A stretch of 64,000 nt of DNA from Diadema setosum. Its lineage: Eukaryota > Echinodermata > Echinoidea > Diadematoida > Diadematidae. A program made the position numbers and the translations under genes. The DNA is taken from positions 31,799,383 through 31,863,382 of the forward strand of contig CM067076.1 in assembly GCA_033980235.1 (NCBI GenBank), given 5' to 3'. The notes beneath the pieces were generated by a model, which made no database searches, was not told the DNA's origin, and was given only the letters and a program-made list of their open reading frames with translations. This document shows, piece after piece, positions 36,701-50,385 of this stretch (position 1 is its first letter; every line of letters starts with the position of its first letter).

Positions 36701-39700
36701 AATACACCTTATGTTCACAAATTTGGCATCAAATTCAAGGAAAATATGTAATCTATCGTCACATGTTACTCAAATTATGTAAATGAAAAGTATCATAGCG
36801 TAATTTGAGCTTGAAAAATGATGAAAAAAGTAATTCGTGCAGTACACGTTCAAGACGTCAAAAAAATATCAAATTCACCTTGCGTCTCAATGAAAATGCT
36901 TTATTTGGTAGTCCATCTCCTAATCTTTGTATCCATGTAAATATCTTGATAATTTGTTGCTTAATCCGGTCAGGAACCAGTAAAATATACATCGATGTCA
37001 GTGCTGATCAGCTTGAAACCGTGTAATCTCAAGAGTAAGCTCTCTCATTGGACAGCGCTTGCATTCAGCGCTTGCATTACGCTGCTACATAACGGTTTCA
37101 TGCCACTTGCGGTTTCTTGGCACGCGTGTAGTTCGAGCGCTGAATGCAAGCACTGTCCAATCAGAGAGCTCTTATCGCGCCACTTTTGACTTTGTGTGGA
37201 GCGTACTTCCGGCTTAGGAGTGAATTTTACAGACATTTCAAAACGGAAAAACTAGTATAAATCAGGCTTGTGTCTCCTTGACTCCAATATATGATGAGCA
37301 TCAAAGTTTCCTCTCTACGAAAAAGCCAAAATCAGAAACAACAGTTTCTTAATCCGGTCAGGAACCAAAAAAGAACTTTAGACGACAAAATCTTCCGTGA
37401 AAAACAGGTAAAATTTACGCAAATTCAACTGATTATTTAGTCATGATAAGATCCGATGTTATACCCAAATTTAGTATCAAAATAAAGATCTAAGACTGGA
37501 GAACAATATACCGTAACTTGTAGCCATGACAAATGTATGTACAAGTCGCTACACTGTGAAAACCATAGCCCTATCAAAGTCTCGCAAAGTCTCGCACAAC
37601 GAGACACCTTTCGAACGCAAAGATCGTCAACGAGAGTGCTGAATAAATCTTGCTGGATCGGCTCATTAGCATACGTGCTGCGGACTGACTGTTTTACCAG
37701 CAGACCGTTTCTGTTGTGTTTATCCCAGGGGTAAGCACAGCAGAAATGGCCCACTGGTGAAAGCTGTACACACATACGTCAAAAAAAAAAAAAAAAAAAA
37801 ATACCCCCTCCCATCCCCCCCCCCCCCAAAAAAAGGGGGCGGGGCGGGGTGGGAGTGGGAAAGGGGGCTACCCTGGTTCAAGACTCGAACTGTGCTAGAA
37901 TTCACCTGAACTTGTTGTGCCGTCGGTCTTGGAGGTATGACAGGCCTTGGCGATGAGGTGCTGCCCGACTTTTCTAAATATTGAAAGACAATTTTATTTT
38001 TGTTCAAAAACAGTTATTAAATCATGAATACAAGAGAAATGATACAAACATTGTTGACAGACACCAATAAAGGAACATATATTTCCTTAGTCAAACTGCA
38101 TGAAAATCAAGAAATTTAGAGAGAATTGCTGTTGATTGCAGGCACAATTAGCAGAAACAGGAACACAAAGGAAGGCATTAAAATCAGTCTTTAGCCAATC
38201 AGAAGCAAGCAGTCTGAAATTAGCAATCAAATTTACAGAGGAGATGCTTAGGTCTATCATGCAGGAGGCATGAATGCGGGCACAGAGCAATGGGTCACAG
38301 CTAACACGATTTGATGATTGATTTGACAGGTTTGACAATACACTGTGTTACAACAAGAAGGAGATGCGGCAAAAACACAGCAACATTACATCTCAGCACA
38401 ATGACAAAGAGATATCTTGGTTCTGACAAAGAATACAAATGCAATCACTTTTTCGTACGCTTGAATTATGAGCAAAGAAAACATTTACGTACGACCCCCT
38501 TTACTCTCATGTATCAACGAAGACAGGACCATTTGCATGCAACATATTCAAATACTCAGAACTCAAAACCTGTACCCTGTCAAACTGATTTATGTGCAAA
38601 TATTTTTTGTGTCATCATCTATATATACCTGAACACGACGATAGAACTTTGTATTAGAGGTTACTTTTGGAAGCAGAACTTCCTCTTTTGATTAAATCTG
38701 CCAGTTCCACTTTGCTCTACGGGTGATACTGTATGAATGGTGACTGGTAAACTGTACTTCAATTTGGCCATTGCAAACAGTGTGAATCGCAAGGTTGCAG
38801 ATTTATCTTGACACATACACACACACATGCAAACATACAGAGTACGAATGCTGTACTCTGTTTACCAGAGGCATGCTGGGAATGGCACACTTAACAATAT
38901 GAATACATTGAGCGCACAGTGTATGGATAAATGAATGAACATGACCTTTAACTTTTCAAACATGGCTCATGTAGATATCACTGATAATTGAGCATGCCTG
39001 ATCACAGCTCATTATACGTGTAGTTAAGAGTGAGGGTTTCTATTAGGCTTACCACCTTGGAACACTAGATTCAGATCGAGAGAGTTAGACCGTGAATGAT
39101 TGCGCTGCTTTCGAGGGGGTGGGGGAGGGGCTGGCAGAGCAGTCCCTTCTGGCTTGGGGAGGGGTAGAGACCCCTCCGCCGCCAGGGTAGCATTCAGTGA
39201 CTCCGACGGCCTAGGGCGGGGCAGGGAGGCACCAGAGAATGGCACCCCACCCTGGGAGTCTGTCGCATTGGGGCGGGGCTGGTTCTGTCCTTCTAGCTTC
39301 TTCATGTCTCTGGCCGACAGGAGGGCAGGGAGGACAACTTGGGAAGACTCTGCCGACTTTTCCACCGAGGATGCCACACCCTCTTCAGTCGTCGCCTGGG
39401 GGAGGGCGAGGCGCAGGGAATCAGAGGGAGGGGCTGCACCGTTGCTCCCCTGCAGCGAGGAGTTCTGCGGTACAGCGTCGTGGACGATGTGGTGGAACTG
39501 CTTGGCCCCGGCCTGCTTCTTGGGCTGTGGGCGGGGCAGGGTGGCCGCCCGCTCTACCACCATCGCATTCTCCGCACGCACCTTCTGCTGACGACTAACG
39601 GCCAGACGTTCAACTCGCTGCGTCCTGCTCGTCACACCGGAATGAGACCTGTACCAATAAATGCACCTTGCACCATCAACCCAACTCTTCAACGTCTAGA

Positions 39701-42700
39701 ATTGCACAGGACTGGTGCCATTTCTCAAAATTTGTGTTTAGTGCTTCATGTTCCACCACTATGGTCTGAATTCACCAAGGTGGTACAAAAGAAACCATGG
39801 TTTAAACCATGGACAAAAACCATGGAGCGCCAAGTGTTGCATGGAATATTTCGTTACGAAATCAGTCATTTCATCGATGAAATCATTATTTTGTAACAAA
39901 ATGACAACATTTTGTAACTAAATGAATATTTTGTCCACGAAATGATAATTTTGTTAACGAAACAGTCATTTTGTCAACGAAATGACCAATTTCGTAATGA
40001 AATAGCCCGTGCGACACTTGGCGCTCCATGGTTTATGTCGATGGTTTAAACCATGGTTTCATTTGTACCACATTTGTGAATTCGGGCCTATGGGGCTACA
40101 AACAATACATCACTGATGATAAGAAAACAAATATCGACTAAAAATAAAATGATAATTCTATTAAAGATTTATTTTCTAAATCTCTTGTATTACCCACAGC
40201 ATGTCTATGGACATATCCAAAAATTTGCCAAACTTTTAGCATGTACAATTGCATACAAATATAATAATGAAGGGCATGCTGTAATTCAAATGTGTTGCAT
40301 ATAGTGAGTGCAACTGTGTAGCAGATAAGGTCTGTGGGAGTTAGAATACAATTTGTAAGTTGAAAACTCCACAGAGTAGCTGGCAGCTGAACAGTAAATC
40401 TAGCCTTTTGTCAAGGCCCTCTCACTGTATGGTGAAGAGAGCCCAGCTGAGTGGGGTTGCGCGAGGGCCTTTTGAGATCTGCTTCGCATCCTTTTGTTAG
40501 CCCTTTGAATTACCGACTTTTGCTCCCCGATTTAGGGAGCAAAAGTCGGGGTCCAATCAGCGTGTCTGTCTGCTCGAACCCGATTTGAATAGAGTGAATG
40601 CACGCCGCTGCCGCAGACCTCACAGAACTCTACACACAGAGTGTGTAGAGTTCCGTGGCAGACCTCCTCGGGTGGTCAGTGATGCATGCGAACAGGCATG
40701 ACCACCAAGGCTGAGGATGCGGGGAGCGCGCCATTCCATTGGTTGACCGGAAGCCATTAAAATGAGTATTCAGAAGGGTTCACATGTCATGAATAACAAG
40801 GAAAAGTAGAAATTACGCGGTGCGTAATATATGTCCCCGCCGGAAGTAGCATTTTGTAGCAAAATGTACAATATAGGTAAAAAATCAAGGTCAAAGGTCA
40901 AAGGTCAAAATTCTGTGTAGAAGTTTTGAAGCGCTCACCTAGTGCCATCACATAAAGCAAACGGAATCGAAATCGGGTTAGAAATGGTGAAGGAGTAGCA
41001 TTTTGTAGCAAAATGTACAAAAAATGTAGGTCAAAAATTAAGGTAAAAGGTCAAAGAAGTCAAAGGTCATGATTCTGTGTAGAAGTTTTGAAGCCCTCAC
41101 CTAGTGCCATCACATAAAGCAAACAGAATCAAAATCGGGTAAGAAATGGCGAAGGAGTAGCATTTTGTAGCAAAATGTACAAAACAGGTCAAAAATCAAG
41201 GTCAAAGGTCAAAGAAGTCAAAGGTCAAAATTCTGTGTACAAGTTTTGAAGCCCTCACCTAGTGCCATCACATAAAGCAAATGGAATCGAAATCGGGTTA
41301 GAAATGGCGAAGGAGTAGCATTTTGTAGCAAAATGTACAATATAGGTCAAAGGTCAAGGTCAAAGGTCACGACTAAAATTCTGTGTAGAAGTTTCAAAGC
41401 TCCCATGTAGTGCTATCATATAAAGCAAACAGAATCAAAATTGGCTCATAAATGACAGAGAAGTAGCAAATTGAAGATTTTGATCACACACGGACGCACA
41501 CACGGACGGACACACGGACGGACACACGGACGGACGGACGGACACACAGACGGACGGACGGACACACGGACACACACACGTACGGAGCCCGTTTCATAGT
41601 CCCCTGCTCGAACTCGTTCGGCGGGGACAATAATGTGTGAAGCAGATCTTAAAAAAAAAAATAAAATAAAATGATGAAAGTGCTGGATATTCAAAGAGTT
41701 ACATGTAGATGTTAGTCACCCACCTCATACCAGAAAACCAAATGTGATATTAAGGATTATTTCATATTATAGTAAAGATTGAAGACAACTATGAAGAGCT
41801 TTTGCAAAATATACAAGAGAGAGATAACTGTACATCTCCCAAGTGCCCCCTTAAACAACAGAAAAAAACCAAATGCTCTTCGCTTACCATATTTTCAAAA
41901 GTCTACTGTACCAATGTCACTACAGACCATTGTCAAACGTGAACTGACTTTAATATACAAGCAGTGTATGAATGACAGGGAATCATTTGCACTAAACTCT
42001 ATACCGGTTGGGCAAATCATAATTATTATCATTATTTTTGCATAAAGAGTTGGCACCGTGCTAACAATTAACATCTCAACGACATAATATTTACATAATG
42101 TGCAATTGTGATAAAGAATGCATCAAATTAATAATCATACACCATAACATCAACATTGTATGTCATTAGTTAATAAACAAGGTGAAAGTGTTAAAATACT
42201 TGAAATTAAATTGATTTAAATTAATTAAAGTATGTGCTCCTTACAATCAATGAATAATTACTGTCTGTTGATAATAACTGAATATATGTTTTTTTTTTAA
42301 AAAAAGGATCTGTTCAATGGCGCATTATCTGTCACGCCTACTCATGCCATGTTAGTATGTGAAATGCACATTAGCAGCACCTTTCAACACACAGAAAACA
42401 ATAAAAAAATACACAATATTCCATGGAAAATATTCTAATAAGCAGGAGTAACACCTCATCACAATACCCTGATAAAGCCACACTCATCCCACATTGAGAA
42501 AGCTCAAAAGTTCAAAAGATTTGACTGAAGGGAAACAAATTTGATCTTTGTTCCTGAAGTCAGAACTTTGACATTTGAACTAACTCCTGTAGAATTTTCA
42601 AAGTTGAGGAAGGTTTAAAGGTTATCTGAGAAATTGTACGTTTCCACAAAACATACTATTATGCTGCCTTGAATAAAGTAATTGTGTTTAAATGCCTACT

Positions 42701-45700
42701 TCATTACATGCTGGACTGCATCACAGAATTCAAAGCTGCGTGTTCGCAGACAGCATGCTTCTCTTCAATTTCCTTTTTTAATCCTTTTATTTATTCTTTT
42801 TTTTATCTGAATGAAGTGAGATTATAAATGGAAAGCTTCCCGACAGAAACATGGACAATTGTAAAAATCAGAATATCAATGTTTGGCCACTTTTAACAGG
42901 CTTTTGTAGTGATTGGCCACATCTTCAACATCTTTTATAAAGTATTTACTCATGAAATGGAAAGATACAGAATGCTTCTGAATCAATATCTTAACCATTT
43001 TAAAAGCCAACCAGTCAGTGCCTGGCATTGCCCAATAGACCATGATGATAGTATTACCCCATTTTCTTCTCATAGTGTGATTTTAAAGATGTCAACACAA
43101 CACTCAACTATTAGACATTGAAAAGTAAAGTGATGCTTTTAAACTTGAATGCTGTGTGCTTTAGAATACACTGTCTCGCAAAAGCAACAGTTCTGTTTTA
43201 TAGAAAAGAAGAAAACTTCCTTGGACAGGGTTATGCTAGAGTAAGCTTATCTTCCAGTCTTGTGGAGAAAAACAAAAGTTTTAAATAGTGATTCATGAAC
43301 TTCTTGAAGACTCAACAAATAATAGAAACTTTGTCAGTCATGTGATTTATGATACAGTAAATGCATTACAATATAGTCACTATTCACCATGCATTAGGTT
43401 ACACATCAGCAGAGTATACACTTGTGATAGTGCCATAAAAAATGAGGAAACAGATAAAACTCAAACAATCAAGACAAATCATGAGTAGCATACCCATCGT
43501 TATCCTCTGGTTGACTATGGCATAATACCGGGGGGAAATGGAAAGAGATGGAAACAACAGACTTGAAAAACTCTGCTCAAATCATAGAGAGGTATGTAGA
43601 AGCAAAACAAATATTTGCAAACTATTTCAGAACACAGGCATGATGAAAAATAAAATCATAAGAGTTACGTAAAGTCATAATGTTGTGGAGAGTTGGGAAC
43701 TAAACAAGCCCCTGGAATTAGGACTATACTGGCTTTGTAAAAATAACAAAGGAATTAACAGCTTGTTTGTTTATTTCCATACCTGGGAGGGAGGAGCACA
43801 AGAAAGAATAAACCAATGTTCTACGGCCAACTCTCAACCATAGGCCTGATATGGACATGGCGCTTAAAACGAGACTGCAAAGAGAAGGGCTCTTTTAAAC
43901 CTAGATTGTTCTTGCACTTGAAATTTCTCAAGAATGAAGTAAAAGATTTGGCTACAATTACTACCAGTACCCAAATCTTTTTCCTTATTCTCTGGATAGT
44001 ACTGACAATTCATTCAATTAGCATGGAGCTTTGAAAGTTATACACTCTCCGCTACTTTCAGCCATAATGAGATACCCTTGTGTGAATGTACGACAGGATT
44101 AGTATCGAACTCGATGACGGGTATACCGAATAATAATTTCAAAAGGTTAGTCTTTGCTTGTGATGGCTTTTCGAAGCAAACCGGTGGTTTTACCTGGAAC
44201 GGTTTCGGGGGATTCGGGGGTGGGGCGGTATCTTCTCGACCACTTCCCCCACAGTTTGGCAGGGAGGGGCAGCTAGGGAATCTACCAGGGGGAGAAGAAT
44301 GTGAAGAATGTGAAGAATGTGATGCAGAAAAGAGAGAACTCTCATGACACTGTCCTGTTCAAACATTCATACACAATCTGACACATCCTTAAAACCAATA
44401 GTAAAACAACAATATTGTAATGAAATCAACCTACAAACTAGCCAAATTTTGTACACAGTTTCAGAGGTGACATTCAAGAATCTGAAGAGTGTCATTAATG
44501 AAACCTCAAACATACATTGAATGTCAATGTTTTTTTCTTTACTTGGACTATACGACACCATACAATAGATATGTAATGTAAAGAGGATATGGCAGATATT
44601 TAATTCCATGACATACATGTATGTTTCTATCTTGTTTCCCACTCTGTATCTTTCAGTCAATAGTACAACAGAAATTACTGCAAAGGCCTATCCTTGAAGG
44701 GAATGAAATGATATTACATTTCAGGATTGCCAACATTCATATCGTTGCTAGGGCGACAAGATCTCATATCTGAAATTTTGGTACAAATTACTTTTTTGGA
44801 TAAATGGTAAGATAATTGAGTAAGTGATGTCCTGTCCAAATCCCAGCTGTCTTACCCCAAAAAGGAAACCACCGTGGCATGTCAAAGGAAAGGGAATCCC
44901 ATTTGTTATAATGCTTTGGCTGCCATGATTTTTTGCTCTCCTGAACATTTGACATTTTGTAGATATGAGGTTTTGTTGCCCCAGCGACGATATGTCACAT
45001 CCTGCATTCATGGAAATTCCCAAGAGTAATCAGGGAAATCCCCATTTGTCACATACATCTCAATAGTCAAGAATTAATGTGACCATGCAATACAATACTG
45101 TACATGTATTTGTCCAACTCAGATCTTGACTGGTAACCATATCACACCACACATGTTGTTGTGGCAGCAATGAATGATGACAAAGCAAAGTTTCACTCTT
45201 ATGATGTAACATTCCCATGCACATATATTTTGCTTCTAAATATCTGAAGCATTTGGTGGCTCCTTGCTTTAAACATACAGTGTGCATTGTACTTGTGCAG
45301 TAATTTGGCTTGAGCAGAGAATGTGGCACAAAACCCCATTAGTGTGTCAGACGAGAAAAAAAAAAACAATAAAAAAATTTTTCCTGGTGTAGGGTAATAC
45401 TCATCTGGTGAATGTCATGAAAACAGCAAGAATATTTCCTTCTGCATGAAAAATGCTTGACATACATGTATTTCATTGTATGTAGATATCACATACGTAC
45501 GACAGCATGGTATGTGGTTATATTGCATGTGGAACTACATCATTCATGCAAAAAACTTAGGTACATGTATATACGTACATACACCTGTGGAGTTGTTATT
45601 AACCCCAACTCCTGATAATGTGAAATCAGCACAAAAATCTCATTTAAATATATACAATTGAATGCCACGCTCCTGAAATTTGTATACATTATGTATTAGC

Positions 45701-48700
45701 ATAATATTTGACTATATACAGCACATAAAGTGTTCATAAATATGTATAGATTAAAAACACTTCCCCCATTAGTTGGTTCTTTGCAAAACACTGAGTAGAG
45801 TCAACAGCCTTGCGGTAAATTGTCAACGACGGGGCAAGCTACAATTGTAAGAGACAGTGCATTTTGTCTACATGTTCATTCATTTATCCATTTTGTCATA
45901 TTACACAGTTAAATAGTACATTAATACAAAGATGGTGACACTGCACATACACTGTGCACTACACATGTACCATACAATGAAGAAGCAGGGTAAATATACA
46001 GTACATGTACATGTACATTCAAATGGGAAAAAATGACACACAAATAAACAACAAACAAACAAACAAACAAACAAACAAACAAACTGAAAACATGGAGATG
46101 ACGACAGAACCATTTTATAAACATGTATAGGATATAATGGCCAGACACAACGAAAACACAAAACAGGATGGAATAGAATTGGTTAGCACAGATAATGCCA
46201 GCATGCTTGATACTGTACATGCACATCTGTAAGAGCAATGCACATAAGAGCAGATTATGAGTAGCCATATCGGCACAGTTGCCTCATAGTATTTTAAACC
46301 ATAGATATTGTGTAGGAATAAGATGCAGACAGTATCAGTGAGAAGAGTTATGGCCAGAATCCCAGGATGCTCTAACCAGGATGGACAGGTCAGTCAAACC
46401 AGAAAAGACTGATAAAATTTGATGCCGCTTTTAATGGTAGTTAGTCTATGGATGGCACTGATATGGCAGGAGCATGCCTGGATGTCTAAACAAGAGACCC
46501 GCGGGTCTAGCGCTCACCTGAGTATCGCAAGTTCACCTTTCACGCAGTCACTAATCTAAATTATTCACAGCTTTACTAAAATTTGACCAGGCATTCTCAA
46601 GTAGAACATGAAAATGTACAATAAGGGCCAAAATTTTTAAACATTCCTTAATTTGGGGGCATTGGGGCCCCCTGGGGCCCACTGGGTGGGGCATGGTGCC
46701 CACTTTGATAAATTGAGACCCTGACCCCCTAGGGATGCTACCTGCCAAGTTTGACGAAAATCCATAATGAGGTTTTCAGGAAGAAGATGAAAATGTACAA
46801 TTCAGGCCCCCATTTGGACCTTCCCAACCCCCCCCCCCCCTGCCCCCAAGAGGGGCACCCCTGGATCTGCTATGAACAAACTTGAAACTACAGTCATTAA
46901 TGTACTCACTCATAGTATTATCTTAGCTTATCTTAGAGAAGATTTTTAAAGATTCCTTCATTTTGGGGGGGGGGGGGGGGGGGTTGGGCCCCCTGGGGCC
47001 CACTGGGTGGGGCATGGTGCCCACTTTGATAAATTGAGATCCTGACCCCCTAGGGATGCTACCTGCCAAGTTTGACAAAAATCAATCATGAGGTTTTCAG
47101 GAAGAAGATGAAAATGTACAATTCAGGCCCCCATTTGGACCTTCCCACCCCCCCCCCCCCTGCCCCCAAGAGGGGCACCCCTGGATCTGCCATGAACAAA
47201 CTTGAAACTACAGTCATTAATGTACTCACTCATAGTATTATCTTAGCTTATCTTAGAGAAGATTTTTAAAGATTCCTTCATTTTTTTTGGGGGGGGGGGG
47301 GTTGGGCCCCCCTGGGGGCCCCCTGGGTGGGACATGGTGCCCATTTTAACAAAATGAGATCCTAACCCCCTAGGGATGCTACCTGCCAAGTTTGGTGAAA
47401 ATGGGTCATGGGGTTCTCAAGAAGAAGATGAAAATGTACAATTTAGGCCCCATTAGGACCCCCCTCCCCTGGGTCCCAAGGGGGGCACCCCTGATTCTGC
47501 CATGAACAAACTTGAAACTATAGTCATCAATGTACTAACTCATAGTATTAACTTAGCTCTATCACCTCTGGTTCTAGAGAAGAAGATTTTTACAGATTCC
47601 TTAATTTTGGGGGGTTTGGGCCCCCTTGGGGGCCCCCTGGGTGGGGCATGGTGCCCATTTTAACAAATTGAGTTCCTAACCCCCTAGGGATGCTACCTGC
47701 CAAGTTTGATGAAAATCGGTCTTGGGGTTTTCAAGAAGAAGATGAAAATGTAAAAAGTTTACGCACGACGGACGACGGACGACGGACGAGGCACGACGGA
47801 CGACGCACGACGGACGACGCACGCCGGACGCCGGACGAAGGGCGATCGCAATAGCTCACTTGAGCCTTTGGCTCAGGTGAGCTAAAAATAGAATATGAAA
47901 AATTAAGTGTGCGCATTGTAAGCAGAAGAGGCAGGAAGCTGTAAATTGTGCTGAATAATCAGGTGTCTCTAGTTTTGTCAGAAGAACTAACCAACTATAA
48001 AACAAGAAAGAAAGAAAGAAAGAGTAAAAACAGTTTGAGTTTGTAGAATCACAGATACAATTCGCTTGTATCTCGCAGCAACATATAAACAATCTATGGA
48101 TGATGTCTGGAAATAAGAAGGCACATGGAAAAATGCTACACTGTACGTATTGGTGACATGAAATTTGCTCCTGCGACAATTGCTCCTGTCTTATTTTCTT
48201 CAAGGACTTTAATAGGGTTCTGAGGGTTAGGGTTTTAATAGGGTCTTAGGTTTAGTTTGATATGAGGATTAGGATTAGGATTAGGGCTATGTTTGAGGAC
48301 AGAATTTATGTTTGGCTATGGTGCAGATATTTCATGGGAGCAATTGTCGCAGGAGCAAATGTCATGGAACCATAAGTAACATGCACCTAAGACATACTAC
48401 CAACATGCAACAGAACACAAAGGATGCAAAATTAACATTCAAAGCAAATCTGAACCGGGTATGAACCAACTTTGGTGGCAGGGTTTGCGTTGTGGTTTTC
48501 ATTGTAACTGGTGGTAGAATTTGGAGGGTTGATGAATGAGAAACGGGTGGTGGAAGGTGGGGGGGGGGGGAAGGGGAGGGGAAAGGGATTTATCACTGAA
48601 GGAAATTTATCCTCTGGGAAAGGAATGCATGAAAAATATATTGACATAATATTATATGCCCATTCCACTGGCTCAGCGAGTGCCAACAAATCGTATAGCC

Positions 48701-50351
48701 ACCTGTAGTGGACAATGTCTATTGCAAAGGCATGCAGTGTAGTCTTAATTTTGTTATACTCGATCAACATATTTGAGTAAAATTATAATGTTGAGAGTCC
48801 AAAACCCCTGCCTGTCATAATTCAGCAAGTCCACATTGGGTCCTGTTTTTCTCATTCATTTTTGCTGTTCTATTTTTTTCTTTTTGTTCTTTTTAAGTAG
48901 TAATTGATATTCATGGAGATTTGATATATCTCAATGGCCTCAGTTTAGCAGCTGGAAGAAAATACAAAAGAAGCTACACACTGCATGGCTTCAGCAGGAA
49001 GTGGGGGTAATGGAGACTGTAAGCAGACTGAATGTCGCGGGGGGGGGGGGGGGTAAACTGGGTTTTGGGATGGCAGGACAAGGGTTTATAGGCTGCAGCA
49101 ACGAATTGCTTATCACGATCTTGTGTTGATATAAACATAATGTGGGTAATGGGGATAATACTGAATTTCAAAATTCATGCATGCTGGTATTGCCAGGACT
49201 ACAAATTGTATTTGGTTTTGCTAAACAAATGCGAGTATATAATGATATAAGTACACTCGTGTATGAATATGCAAGTGTTTCTCGCCTATATCATTCACTA
49301 CGCACAAACATACAAATCAATATGTATGCCACCAAGGAGGGAAGATACCTGAACCAAATTTGGGGCGGGCCTTACCCCACTCGGGAGGCGGGGCTATTTT
49401 GGCGGGGGTGTGGTCGGAGTTGTTGGTACTTATCGTCATGGCGCGGGGTTTGATGGGCGTAGGGGCTACAATGTGGCTTTCCTCCACCGCTTCTTGATGG
49501 ACGGGATCTAGTGGAGACGGAGTTGGTGGGGTGAGAGAGACAAGGTAACGATGCACAAACGAGGCGAAATGGCTGCCGTTTCTATGGATACTACACGAAC
49601 GACTCATCAACCAATAGAGAAAATATGGAAGAGTCAGTCCACAGTGGGGTGCGAAATGATCCCGTCTGAGTGTGAACAGTGCAGTTGATGGTAGATGCAT
49701 TCATTTTCGTAGAGACCGATAAACTGACGAATAAGACCTGTTCTTGAGTACAGCAGCCCCATGTGAACAGAACAGAAGAATTGCACGGCACTACATGTGT
49801 CGCAAACACATAATTTTTTTAGTTCCTACAAGGTTGATTCAAATGTTTTGGTAACTTTCTAAAGCACACAAGTTTGGCTCTTTGCAAAAAAAACACATTT
49901 CATTTCATGAGACAACTCTCAGCTGCATGTTGGAATGGAACATGTCAGACATCACAATGAAAATGTGCAGGCAAGCACGTCAGGCTTGTTCACACACATA
50001 AGGAAAACTGTGAAGTTTGGACAATGATTTGATCAGTAATGCTTGGATTGTTATCTACATACAATTACTTATTCACACATGACAGAAAAAAAAAGCTGAA
50101 TAAAAGTATAACACAAGTTTTTTGTTTTACATTGTGATAATTTGGAGTGAGCTTTAATGTCTGAACACAGTAGAGTCAAGGCAATAAAGTTTTTAATCCC
50201 ATCATGTCCCACTTTTATACACACCCCTACACAGGTAAATTGATCATAATCGAGTGTGAAATATCAGTAGCATTATTGGGTTAACACCAAGATCAATAAT
50301 GTTTGTACGCAGTTACCTTTTTCAGCTGGTGTAAATGTGCCCCCCCCCCCC

Positions 50352-50385
<34 letters not shown>

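Larger units (their letters stand above)
33687..37905. other. REPS intron between exons h and i
   Basis: GATA-rich tract at about 33705-33870, GATGATG-rich patch near 34125-34240, an open reading frame remnant at 35018-35167, and a cluster of inverted and direct repeats at 36600-37370. A C/G/A homopolymer cluster sits at 37780-37845, about 60 bases downstream of the exon h donor in transcript terms. Confidence 0.55.
39649..44193. other. REPS intron between exons f and g
   Basis: Contains the palindrome-chain fold-back (39762-40090), two short perfect hairpins (40513-40549, 40625-40653) and Helitron-like element 2. From about 41650 to 44190 nothing is recognisable. Confidence 0.55.
44282..49375. 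other. REPS intron between exons e and f
   Basis: Holds inverted-repeat family B copy 2, a (CAAA)n tract (about 46045-46083), Helitron-like element 3, a TTAGGG-cored fold-back, and G runs near 48549-48560 and 49038-49053. No embedded gene. Confidence 0.6.

Noticed and set aside
39100..39896. Open plus-strand frames of 119-185 codons
   Set aside because: They lie opposite the large GC-rich REPS exon on the minus strand; composition is what the antisense of a Pro/Ser-rich exon gives.
40513..40653. Rho-independent terminators
   Set aside because: Perfect hairpins but no U tract, and the DNA is clearly eukaryotic.
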